Counted from the first letter of the stretch, positions 9,519 through 16,511 are shown. The stretch: DNA of 20,473 nucleotides from an uncultured bacterium (GCA_934621605.1 CAKTUZ010000035.1:1-20473); one strand, 5' to 3'. Notes: generated by a model from the letters alone, not told the origin. Numbers and translations are program-made.

Positions 9519-10027
9519 CCCTAATCACGTTATTTTTTTAAGTATATATCGTAATCCAAGCAAAATAAAAAAAATTAGTCGGCAAATTTAACAGTAAGAA
9601 GGGAGAGAAATATTCAGGACAGAAGTTGAAGTTGAAGTATCTTGATTATCAATAAAATATTGATATGAGTAGTACATCCTGAATAATGAAAAAGACCTTC
9701 CCGAAAGTTTCGGCAAACTGAAATAAAGGGCATAGTGCTGAGTCCAATTGCTATGGTTACTGCATATACCGTTTGTGTGGTACGGCTCTTTCCGTTACCA
9801 GGCTTTGGTTGCAGGTAGTTAGCTAACGCTATAAAGTTTATAGAAATTTTGGATTTTTATAAATGCAGCGCAGAAATTTGCTGTTTTCTGCAATTGTTAG
9901 GTGATTGCAGATTGACAGTTTACTGGTGTAAAATTTTAGGCTCGTCGGCAAGACTATGGTAAGAAATTTGTTAGTTTTCACACAGAAAAGCTGACAAAGG
10001 CCACAATCTCTTGTAAAGCGAGAAGTT

Positions 10028-10059
10028 TTCTGCACAAGTATTGCGAATACTATGCAGAA
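10028..10059 (+). other. Two-part perfect hairpin
   Basis: TTCTGCA (10028-10034) pairs with TGCAGAA (10053-10059). Inside it AGTATT (10037-10042) pairs with AATACT (10046-10051) across a GCG loop. The two perfect helices are separated by an asymmetric internal loop of two bases against one. The hairpin lies directly upstream of the terminator at 10070. Confidence 0.75.
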
Positions 10060-10069
10060 GGCGGTTTAT

Positions 10070-10104
10070 AGCCTATCAGTAACAATGTTAGGCTTTCTTT
10101 TTTT
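10070..10104 (+). terminator. Rho-independent terminator with no gene upstream
   Basis: AGCCTA at 10070-10075 pairs with TAGGCT at 10089-10094, followed by a T-rich tract (TTCTTTTTTT, 10095-10104). A second outer pairing is possible between TTATAGCC (starting about 10066) and GGCCTATAA just after the T tract, with one bulged base. The T tract is only on the plus strand. The nearest upstream coding end is over 550 bases away, which points to a separate noncoding transcript or a long 3' trailer. Confidence 0.65.
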
Positions 10105-10172
10105 GGCCTATAAGCAAATTTACGCCGCTTTGACTGCTTCATAGCGCCAAAACGACCAAATAAAAAAATAAA

Positions 10173-10193
10173 GTGGGTAGGAGACGTCCCCAC
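10173..10193 (-). terminator. Possible minus-strand terminator upstream of the kinase gene
   Basis: GTGGG (10173-10177) pairs with CCCAC (10189-10193) across an 11-base loop. Read on the minus strand the stem is followed by a T-rich run (complement of 10158-10172). A short minus-strand RNA starting somewhere in 10200-10320 would end here. The stem may equally be part of the plus-strand leader of the kinase gene. Confidence 0.35.
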
Positions 10194-10324
10194 CGGATAA
10201 CAGTCGGCGAAAGAACCGTATTTTACCGGGTCGAGCCCCTAAGTTACCTAAAAATTCGTGCAGCTGTAACTGTAGCGAGTACGTCACAAAAAAATAGGCA
10301 ATAATATCACGCGGAGGCAAAGTT

Positions 10325-11266
10325 ATGGAGACCCCTCAGAGCAGTGCGCTCGTTATAGGAGCCGCCAATCTGGACATAAAAGGTCACACCTGTTCTTATC
10401 ATGTGGCTAAAACTTCTAATCCAGGTATGGTTCGCACTACAGCAGGCGGTGTGGCTCGCAATATCGCAGAAAATCTAGCTCGTATGAATGTAAAAGCTAC
10501 GCTGCTGAGCGTCATAGGCGATGATCTTTACGGCGGGCAGATACTGGATATAACTGGTTCCGCTGGCGTCGATTTAAGCAGAGTTTTGGTATCTAAAGAT
10601 CAACGTACCGGCATCTTCTTGGCAATTCTAAACCACTACGGTGACTTAGAATCAGCCGTAGCCGATCTTGATATTATTAAGATGCTCACTCCCGAATATC
10701 TTAATAAAAATATAGAGCTTTTTGATACGGCTCAATTTGTAGTAGTCGATGCCGATATTCCTACTCCCACTTTGGTATTTTGCCTTGAGCAATGCAACAA
10801 ACGCAGCCTGCCGATTTGTGTAGAGCCTATTTCCGTTTCCAAAGCAAAACAGATAGTGCCCTTTTTGGATCAAATCACCATGGTAACGCCCAACCGCGAA
10901 GAAGCGGAAGTTTTGGTAGGCTTCCCCTTACGCAGTGCTGCAGATGTAAAACGCGCTGGCTTGGAATTACTGAATCGAGGGGTAAAATGGGTTATTATTA
11001 CTTTGGGACCTGAAGGCGTTTTTATTGCCAATCGCGAGAACGGACAAGATATAAGCGAATTTATTCCTTCGATTTCAACCGTTGTCACTGATACTGTAGG
11101 CGCCGGTGATGCTCTTACCTCCGGAGCGGTATGCGGTCTCTTGAACGGGCTAAATTTCCGTCAAGCTGTAGAGCGCGGAGTTTTGTGTGCAACCCTAACC
11201 CTACAAACCTCTATGGCTGTTCACCCTGAACTTACGCTCGCCAAACTAGAGCAGTTTAAAAAATAG
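10325..11266 (+). CDS. psuK: PfkB-family kinase, pseudouridine kinase-like
   Basis: This is a ribokinase/PfkB-fold sugar kinase, most similar by eye to PsuK, which phosphorylates pseudouridine to pseudouridine 5'-phosphate in nucleoside breakdown. The substrate-loop motif AGGVARNIAENLAR (residues 40-53) and the opening IGAANLDIKG match the PsuK subgroup. The second PfkB signature, DTVGAGDALTSG, carries the catalytic base D262, and TPNREEAEVLVG is the family's central motif. Length is 313 residues, usual for PsuK. GGAGG at 10313-10317 lies 7 bases before the ATG. No psuG (pseudouridine glycosidase) or transporter adjoins it, although psuK and psuG are often neighbours, so another nucleoside or sugar substrate cannot be excluded. 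It is likely a single-gene unit. Confidence 0.82.
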   Translation: METPQSSALVIGAANLDIKGHTCSYHVAKTSNPGMVRTTAGGVARNIAENLARMNVKATLLSVIGDDLYGGQILDITGSAGVDLSRVLVSKDQRTGIFLAILNHYGDLESAVADLDIIKMLTPEYLNKNIELFDTAQFVVVDADIPTPTLVFCLEQCNKRSLPICVEPISVSKAKQIVPFLDQITMVTPNREEAEVLVGFPLRSAADVKRAGLELLNRGVKWVIITLGPEGVFIANRENGQDISEFIPSISTVVTDTVGAGDALTSGAVCGLLNGLNFRQAVERGVLCATLTLQTSMAVHPELTLAKLEQFKK

Positions 11267-11290
11267 TTTTTTATTTCAGCAGTCTGCAAA

Positions 11291-11325
11291 TGACCGCTCT
11301 ATATAAAATAGGCAGAGATCGGTCA
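11291..11325. promoter_or_regulatory. Inverted repeat over a TATAAA box upstream of carD-like gene
   Basis: TGACCGCTCT (11291-11300) pairs with AGAG-AT-CGGTCA (11314-11325), giving six plus four base pairs with a two-base bulge and a 13-base loop. A TATAAA at 11302-11307 sits in the loop. No T-run follows, so it is not a normal terminator. An operator over a -10 box, or a leader hairpin, are the two readings; no good -35 was found. Confidence 0.4.
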
Positions 11326-11387
11326 GCGTATTTACTTTCCCAGTTAAACGCTGTACTGATCTCAAAAGCAATAGGAGTTAGTAAATA

Positions 11388-11885
11388 ATGTTTAGTGTCG
11401 GAAGTAAAGTTATGCATCCGCTTCACGGTCTTGGCACTGTAGAGAGTATCGAACATGAAGTGATTCTTGCTCAAGATTGTGATCTGGCTTGCATCTCGTT
11501 TCAAAACGATCGTCTAAAAATAAAAGTCAATCTAAGCAAAAAGAATGCTATGATTCGACCTTTAGTAGACAAAGAAGAAATTTTGAAAATTGTTTCTCAT
11601 TTGAAGACTACCGACAACACCCTACCCATTCGTTCTTCAGATCGCTACAACTTCAATTTGCGCAAAGTTAAAAGCTGCGATGTTTATCAATTAGCCGAAG
11701 TTATTCGCGATCTTACGGTATTTTCTAAAAATCATAAGCTGCCCCCTAAAGAACAGCAAATGCTCAAGCAAGCTCGTAAAACCTTAGCTATTGAATTTGG
11801 TTTTATAACTAATCGCGACGAAGAAGATATAGAGTCAGAAATAGATGAAATCTGTCGCAACGAAGACGACAGCGTTATTTCCTGA
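11388..11885 (+). CDS. CarD/CdnL-family RNA polymerase-binding regulator
   Basis: CarD-family proteins bind the RNA polymerase beta subunit and steady the open promoter complex, often at rRNA promoters. The N-terminal RNA-polymerase-interacting domain (residues 1 to about 65) opens FSVGSKVMHPLHGLGTVESI and includes PLVDKEEILKIVSHL. The C-terminal helical domain (about 80-160) shows RYNFNLRKVKSCDVYQLAEV, IRDLT, and EQQMLKQARKTLAIEF, matching the family's 'GD.YELAEVVRDL...ML..AR..L..E' pattern. At 165 residues it is the usual length and lacks any extra DNA-binding extension, so it is a CdnL-type stand-alone protein. AGGAG at 11373-11377 lies 10 bases before the ATG. A strong terminator follows. 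The C-terminus is notably acidic. Confidence 0.92.
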   Translation: MFSVGSKVMHPLHGLGTVESIEHEVILAQDCDLACISFQNDRLKIKVNLSKKNAMIRPLVDKEEILKIVSHLKTTDNTLPIRSSDRYNFNLRKVKSCDVYQLAEVIRDLTVFSKNHKLPPKEQQMLKQARKTLAIEFGFITNRDEEDIESEIDEICRNEDDSVIS

Positions 11886-11952
11886 GCAGATAAATAGACG
11901 CACCAACAAGCAAATGACTTAATTTTGTGTGCGATAAGAAACGCTAAATATA

Positions 11953-11987
11953 AAAAAACTGTAGTTCATCGAACTACAGTTTTTTTT
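11953..11987. terminator. Strong bidirectional-type terminator
   Basis: CTGTAGTTC (11959-11967) and GAACTACAG (11971-11979) form a perfect 9-bp stem with an ATC loop. It is flanked by six A (11953-11958) and eight T (11980-11987), which extend the pairing. It ends the carD-like transcript; the A tract would also give a T-run on the minus strand. Confidence 0.93.
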
Positions 11988-12014
11988 GCTTTATCAGCGT
12001 AAAAAGTTTATACT
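11986..12014 (+). promoter_or_regulatory. Promoter of the glycosyltransferase gene
   Basis: TTGCTT (11986-11991) and TATACT (12009-12014) are separated by exactly 17 bases, a sigma-70-type arrangement. Transcription would begin at about 12021, only some three bases before the ATG at 12024. The -35 overlaps the end of the preceding terminator's T-run. Confidence 0.55.
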
Positions 12015-12023
12015 TTGAACGTT

Positions 12024-12998
12024 ATGCCTACCAACTCTGTTAACCCTTTTGTCTGTGCCACTATTTTAGTCGGTGCTCAAACTGAGCCATTTTTATCAGT
12101 ATGTCTCGAAGCAGCTGCCGACGCTATAGACTACGCTGTTGTGGACTTAAACGGCAACTATGAAGAAAATGCAACCGTTTTGGAAAGTTCCAGACTTTAC
12201 AAAGAAAAACGTATGCGCATTGAAAAAAGCGTTTTCAAAGACTACTCTACCGCACGCAACAATACTTTCAGCATGCTGCCTCCGGAAACGGAATGGATTA
12301 TGCGCTTAGATGCCGACGAAATTCATTTTCCCCATGAACTGAAAACCATCACTAGAGAACTTATTCCCAATTTAAATAGTAACGTAGGAATGCTCGATGC
12401 TTACTGGCTCTGTTTCTTCCATTCCTTTAAATATGTTACTAAATTGGAAAGGCGACACGACCTCTTTATTCGTTACCACAAGGGTATGAAATGGGAACGT
12501 TCTATACATGAGCAGCTCATAGGCAGACAAGGGATACGTCTGGCTGCACCCTATATTTTCCATCATTATGCTTCTATAAAAGATCCTAAAGAATTTTTGC
12601 ACAAAGTTAATGCTTATCTTCAGATGAGCAGTCGGGAAAATTCTCTAAAAAAAATGTTAGACAGAGATCCCATGCTTGATCTTATGGAGAGGAAAGAAGG
12701 AAGGACACTGGAGATTATGAGAGCCCGTTTTCTTCAAGAGCAGGAGTCTCTTTTTCTCTATAACGGCCAATATCCTGAAGTAGATATTACTTGGCGTGAT
12801 TTGGATAAAGCGCCGGATTTTATGAAATCCATGCAAAAAGAGTTGGATAATATTCTAGAAGGTAAAGCCACCCCCCAATATGGAGGGAAAAGACGTATTT
12901 TATTTCGATTACTGCCTCTATTATTCCATCTCAAAACCTGGCCAGCCAGAAAGGAAGCTTGCCAATTAGCCAAACAATTAAAAAAGAGTTTACCTTGA
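12024..12998 (+). CDS. Glycosyltransferase, GT-A (family 2-like)
   Basis: A probable sugar transferase of the GT2-like, GT-A fold. The N-terminal strand-turn region (about residues 8-45) is followed by the metal and nucleotide-sugar binding motif in TEWIMRLDADEI, with D96-A97-D98 as the DxD. A downstream SIHEQL matches the acceptor-side 'xxHE' element seen in many GT2 enzymes of the TPR-GT group. Residues after about 200 are helical and basic with no clear membrane span. A TTG at 12015 would add three residues, but no ribosome site precedes either codon. The promoter at 11986-12014 would place transcription start almost at the ATG, so a leaderless message is likely (324 residues). The acceptor is unknown. 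No other glycan genes are adjacent. Confidence 0.78.
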   Translation: MPTNSVNPFVCATILVGAQTEPFLSVCLEAAADAIDYAVVDLNGNYEENATVLESSRLYKEKRMRIEKSVFKDYSTARNNTFSMLPPETEWIMRLDADEIHFPHELKTITRELIPNLNSNVGMLDAYWLCFFHSFKYVTKLERRHDLFIRYHKGMKWERSIHEQLIGRQGIRLAAPYIFHHYASIKDPKEFLHKVNAYLQMSSRENSLKKMLDRDPMLDLMERKEGRTLEIMRARFLQEQESLFLYNGQYPEVDITWRDLDKAPDFMKSMQKELDNILEGKATPQYGGKRRILFRLLPLLFHLKTWPARKEACQLAKQLKKSLP

Positions 12999-13041
12999 AA
13001 AAAAATAATTCCGCCGCATTTTTCCACAGCGGGCTAGCTCC

Positions 13042-14346
13042 TTAGTATTTTTTCAGGTAAGCTACGGCATCAGCCAAAGCCGCATATGAAGAAGCAGACT
13101 TTATATCCGGAGTGATACCCGCCTTGTTAATAGCTATTCCATCTCGATTTAAAAACAGACCCGTACTAACTCGCAAACCATAACCTCCGGGTAAAGGATA
13201 TAAAGTTTGAATTAGCCCTTTACCAAAAGTTTTCTGCCCAACGACAACTACATTAGGGCGTCCTTTTAAAGCAGCAGTAACAATTTCAGCTGAACTAGCT
13301 GTCCCTTTATCAGTCAGTACAGCTATATGCCCTTTAAAAGTTGGTGGATAAGAATTATTCATACGCTTAAGACCGCTACGTCTCTTAACTTTCAATAATT
13401 CTCCTTGACTAAAAATAGCCGCTGTACGCAACCCTTCTTTAAAATCGCCACCCGGGTTGGAACGCAAATCTAAAACAAGCTTATCAACTGAAACAGCAGT
13501 TAACTTTTTTAATTGCTGACTAACCTCATTGGCAGTAGTCGGAGAGAAGTAACCAATACGAAGATAACCGACCTTAGACTCTAAAGTTTTGGCAGAAACC
13601 GATGGTAAGCTCAAAGCTGCTCTGACTATGTCCACTTGCATAGGCTTACCGCTTCTTACTATAGACAAATTGACTGTAGAGCCAATTTCACCGGCTAAAA
13701 GGTCACCGGCTCTGTAAAAACTCATTCCCTTTATGGCTTTTCCATCGACAGCAGCAATAAAATCACCGGAACGCAAACTAGAAGAAGCCGGAGAATTTGG
13801 TAAAGTTCCTACAACTACCAGACCGCCGCGCCAAGCTAATTCAACACCTATTCCGGCAAAGCGTCCACTCTGAGCCATTATTTTATCCTTTTCCATATCT
13901 GAGCGAGTTAAAAGCGCAGTATAAGGATCGCCAATACTTTCAACCATACATTCAATAGCTCTCTCGCCTGCTTTTCCAGCTAAACTCGGGTAACTACTCT
14001 GTATAGAGTTAAAAGTTGCTTCTAAATCAGAAACACCTAAACTATTGTCATTCAGAGTGGTCTCTGCCTGAGGTATAATCTCTCGTATTCCCAGTTTTAA
14101 GCTATGATTTAGCTTCTCTTCTGAAGGATAAAATATCGATTGTTGCAGCAATAATACTTTAACTTGTCCAACAACACCACCAATTATACCTGCAGCTAAG
14201 CATAAATAGGAGAACAAGAAAAAGGAAGAAAAGCCCAAGGCCAAGAAAGCCAGGCCCTTCTCAGCCGTTTTTTTATTAAGGAATTGTAAAGAAGTCTTTA
14301 TTTTCAAGCTTTTTCTGCCTTTCTTTAACAAAAGAAATGACTGCAC
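13042..14346 (-). CDS. Membrane-anchored C-terminal processing peptidase (S41)
   Basis: An S41 (CtpA/Prc-like) serine protease that trims C-termini of exported proteins outside the inner membrane. A basic N-terminus and a hydrophobic span (about residues 29-60) form the signal anchor. Residues about 110-155 carry the family's helical region ending SIGDPYTALL. A PDZ domain follows with FAGIGVELAW and SGDFIAAVDGKAI. The catalytic core has KLVLDLRSNPGGDFKEGL, then GTASSAEI with nucleophile S351 and FGKGLIQ with general base K376. The 25-residue Ser-Lys spacing equals that of known CtpB enzymes. The start is a GTG at 14346-14344, with AAAGGG five bases upstream on the minus strand. The gene converges on the glycosyltransferase and diverges from the LolA-like gene. 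Length 434 is normal. Confidence 0.92.
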   Translation of the reverse strand: MQSFLLLKKGRKSLKIKTSLQFLNKKTAEKGLAFLALGFSSFFLFSYLCLAAGIIGGVVGQVKVLLLQQSIFYPSEEKLNHSLKLGIREIIPQAETTLNDNSLGVSDLEATFNSIQSSYPSLAGKAGERAIECMVESIGDPYTALLTRSDMEKDKIMAQSGRFAGIGVELAWRGGLVVVGTLPNSPASSSLRSGDFIAAVDGKAIKGMSFYRAGDLLAGEIGSTVNLSIVRSGKPMQVDIVRAALSLPSVSAKTLESKVGYLRIGYFSPTTANEVSQQLKKLTAVSVDKLVLDLRSNPGGDFKEGLRTAAIFSQGELLKVKRRSGLKRMNNSYPPTFKGHIAVLTDKGTASSAEIVTAALKGRPNVVVVGQKTFGKGLIQTLYPLPGGYGLRVSTGLFLNRDGIAINKAGITPDIKSASSYAALADAVAYLKKY

Positions 14347-14368
14347 ACGTACCCTTTAACGATAAAAG

Positions 14369-14399
14369 GCTAAATATATTTTTATAAATTTAGCTTTTT
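14369..14399. other. Terminator-like hairpin between divergent genes
   Basis: GCTAAAT (14369-14375) pairs with ATTTAGC (14388-14394), followed on the plus strand by TTTTT (14395-14399). It lies about 60 bases before the next plus-strand gene and just upstream of the protease start. As both genes point away from it, a plain terminator makes little sense; a leader attenuator for the plus-strand gene is possible. Confidence 0.45.
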
Positions 14400-14461
14400 A
14401 TTCAGAGGGCCATTGTAAATATAGAAAAAAATTGCATTTTATAAGATGATGGAGTATATTC

Positions 14462-16291
14462 ATGACCGTTTCCTTGGCAGCAGATATGGTCAACAGTAAA
14501 AGATCTATTCTTAGAAAATTTGCTAAACATTTAACCTGCAGGCATTTTATCGCTATAACTTTCACGGTAGGATTCTTATTGCTTATTACTTCCTTGCCTG
14601 CCGCTACTAAAATTCCCACTTTGGAAGTTGACGATGTAGTAAAAGTTTTAGTAGATCGTGCGGAATCTGTCAAAAGTTACCGGGCCAAACTCCATCTTAT
14701 TATTCAAGATCCTGAATTTTTAAAAAGCTTCTTTTGGGATCCCAGTTCATCAGCTTACATGCCTCACCCCTCTTGCTTTGGAGTGTTATGCAGCAGCGAC
14801 AGCGAAGTAGGCGGTGCCAGCATATATCTCAATTACGGTGCTTTAGAGTATCAGTGTTTCTCGATTAGCGACGGCTCCGCTTCTTACTCCGGTTTACGTC
14901 GTATACGTGACATCGATAAGAGCATTAACCGTTATAAAACTCTTCCCTATCGAGAACTTCTCCCTGCGACGGAAAATGGTGAAATTATAGAAACACCTAC
15001 TCCGGAAGCAGCTCTCAATCAACCTCCTTTACCTTCGCGTTTTAAAGACTTGGATCCCAGAAGTTATGGCTCTGTTCCCAATCATCCTTTAACTTTTATC
15101 GCTCCTTATATTTTGCAAAAAAACAGCCGTATAAACTCTATTAAGATAGTATCGGCAAAGGTACCTATTATGGGCCGCAATTGTGTCCTTTTGGAAATTA
15201 AAGAGGCCAATTCACCAGTTATTACCAAAGTTTGGGTCGATATGGCTCAAAAACAAGTCTTGCAAGTGGAATCTTACAATCCCGAAGAAAATTGTACAGT
15301 TTCGGCTATGTATCTCGGTTTTTATAAAGGTGTCGGCGAAGAGCGCTTTGCTATTTACAATCGTGTTCAAGTAAGTTGCAACGGCTCCCCTATCTTTATG
15401 GCCGAACTTAGCGATCCCGATATCGACTACGTTGCCAAGGCTGCCAAAGCAAAAGTCGATGAGGAAACAAAAAAAGCGGCCCGCTACAGTCACTATTCTT
15501 TGGAAGGATTTGTAGATCATGTTAAGCCGATTTTTCTCAGTAAAAAGGCTCGCAATATTGTTATAATTCTCAGTTTGATTTTAGCCTTCTTAGCTTTCCG
15601 TTATATCAATTATCGCATTTCCCGTCAGGAATTTTCCGATCAGCTAATTGTTGTTGATGAAGAAGATGGACGCTTTGCAGAGATGCTGGCCAAAATGGGC
15701 TATCGCACTGTAGCCTTTAGTCCAGAAGTAATAAGTGAAGAGCGCCAATTTTTGGGCAAAGGAGCTACTGAAGATACCAGTTACAGGCCCAGAGCTATCG
15801 TTGTAGCCCCAGATTCCTTCCAGTTTATTCATAATTATCTGTTCCTTATTCGCGCCTACGTTGAAGAAGGTGGACGCGTTTTGGTTATGTATCACCCTCA
15901 GAAGTCGAACGGCGATTTGCCTTATAAATTAGAAGAGATGCCTATGCCTCCAAACAATCAAGGTTTCTTCTTCGATTTTAAAAAAGAGACCCTAACCAAT
16001 GTAAAATCAGACAGCATTAAGCATTTAGCCAAACTGTACACTGGAACAGAAGTTATACTTTCGGTTGACGATAAGAAGTTTACCGAACGCCTGATCTGGT
16101 GCACAAATATACAAAGTAAATTGGAAGCCACCATAGTGGGCATGGTTCGTCACGGTAAAGGCGAGTATATTGTTTGTCAGATGCAGTTCACCCCGAGTAT
16201 AACTGTGAAAAATGCCAATATGCAATTTTTACTCAACGATATTTTCCGCTATTTGCTCGGTTTGGAGCCTATCAAAACTGAAAAACTTTGA
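14462..16291 (+). CDS. Two-compartment protein: LolA-like exported domain plus cytoplasmic amidotransferase-fold-like domain
   Basis: The family is not firmly recognised. Residues 28-48 are a hydrophobic signal anchor. Residues about 50-340 resemble exported LolA/LppX-type lipoprotein-sorting folds (ESVKSYRAKLHLIIQ; MGRNCVLLEIKEA; ITKVWVDMAQKQVLQVESYN). A second membrane span lies at about 363-385 (NIVIILSLILAFLAFRYI). The cytoplasmic part (about 390-609) contains QLIVVDEEDGRFAEML, RAIVVAPDSF and FLIRAYVEEGGRVLVMYHP, like the class I glutamine amidotransferase-like folds found in DUF4350 and in some glycosidases. No Cys nucleophile elbow is visible, so it is probably a binding domain. GGAG at 14451-14454 lies 7 bases before the ATG. 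The domain names rest on pattern memory; topology is firmer than function. Confidence 0.65.
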   Translation: MTVSLAADMVNSKRSILRKFAKHLTCRHFIAITFTVGFLLLITSLPAATKIPTLEVDDVVKVLVDRAESVKSYRAKLHLIIQDPEFLKSFFWDPSSSAYMPHPSCFGVLCSSDSEVGGASIYLNYGALEYQCFSISDGSASYSGLRRIRDIDKSINRYKTLPYRELLPATENGEIIETPTPEAALNQPPLPSRFKDLDPRSYGSVPNHPLTFIAPYILQKNSRINSIKIVSAKVPIMGRNCVLLEIKEANSPVITKVWVDMAQKQVLQVESYNPEENCTVSAMYLGFYKGVGEERFAIYNRVQVSCNGSPIFMAELSDPDIDYVAKAAKAKVDEETKKAARYSHYSLEGFVDHVKPIFLSKKARNIVIILSLILAFLAFRYINYRISRQEFSDQLIVVDEEDGRFAEMLAKMGYRTVAFSPEVISEERQFLGKGATEDTSYRPRAIVVAPDSFQFIHNYLFLIRAYVEEGGRVLVMYHPQKSNGDLPYKLEEMPMPPNNQGFFFDFKKETLTNVKSDSIKHLAKLYTGTEVILSVDDKKFTERLIWCTNIQSKLEATIVGMVRHGKGEYIVCQMQFTPSITVKNANMQFLLNDIFRYLLGLEPIKTEKL

Positions 16292-16329
16292 AATAGTTCT
16301 CGGTGCAAGGTTTTATTTAACCCATTGAG

Positions 16330-16365
16330 CTTAATTTTCGAAGAAAATTATAAGCGAAAATTAAG
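16330..16365 (+). other. Inverted repeat with two competing foldings
   Basis: CTTAATTTTCG (16330-16340) is perfectly complementary to CGAAAATTAAG (16355-16365). The same left arm can instead pair AATTTTC (16333-16339) with GAAAATT (16343-16349). The two hairpins exclude each other. No T-run follows, so it is not an ordinary terminator. It lies between the preceding stop codon and the PilC/GspF gene. Confidence 0.55.
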
Positions 16366-16511
16366 TTAAAAAATACATCCGAACGGCCGCAGAATTTCCA
16401 TTTTAGCAGGCTTTCTTCCTGTTATTTGCGAACTTAGCGGCCAAGTTCTTGCCAACGGTAAATCATCCGTACGCGGGATTATACGGACATCCTCTAAGGA
16501 GAGTTTATAAA

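Larger units (their letters stand above)
9605..10104 (+). ncRNA. Candidate large structured RNA, family unknown
   Basis: The stretch can fold into a series of perfect helices. TATTCAGGA 9611-9619 pairs with TCCTGAATA 9677-9685 and closes a domain that holds TATCAATA 9647-9654 with TATTGATA 9658-9665. Others are CCGAAA/TTTCGG at 9701-9713, GGTACGG 9779-9785 with CCGTTACC 9792-9799 (one bulge), CTATAAA/TTTATAG at 9829-9843, GCAGAAA 9870-9876 with TTTCTGC 9885-9891, and a two-part hairpin at 10028-10059. The plus-strand terminator at 10070-10104 gives the likely 3' end. I could not match RNase P, tmRNA, SRP or 6S signatures. The 5' end is a guess. A long holA 3' trailer or a leader for the kinase gene are alternatives. 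Confidence 0.4.
9519..10324. other. Gene-free, hairpin-rich intergenic region
   Basis: About 800 bases without a plausible coding region. The short frames at 9838-10035 and 10120-10320 (minus) show no family features. The stretch instead holds many perfect inverted repeats, a plus-strand terminator at 10070-10104 and a minus-strand terminator-like hairpin at 10173-10193. The last 10 bases carry the ribosome site of the kinase gene. Confidence 0.7.

Noticed and set aside
9690..9800. c-di-GMP (GEMM) riboswitch
   Set aside because: CGGCAAACTG at 9711 recalls part of the motif, but the GACGCAAAGCC core and the tetraloop receptor arrangement are absent.
9605..10104. RNase P RNA
   Set aside because: A GACAGAA string occurs at 9618-9624 but at the 5' side, and the GAGGAAAGTCC and AAGAGC landmarks are missing.
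10221..10245. tRNA T-arm-like GGGTCGAGCCC
   Set aside because: The stem and loop sizes are wrong and no acceptor, D or anticodon arm surrounds it.
16449..16511. TTG start for the PilC/GspF protein
   Set aside because: It adds an unconserved head; the GTG at 16512 has AAGGAG upstream and gives the normal family N-terminus.
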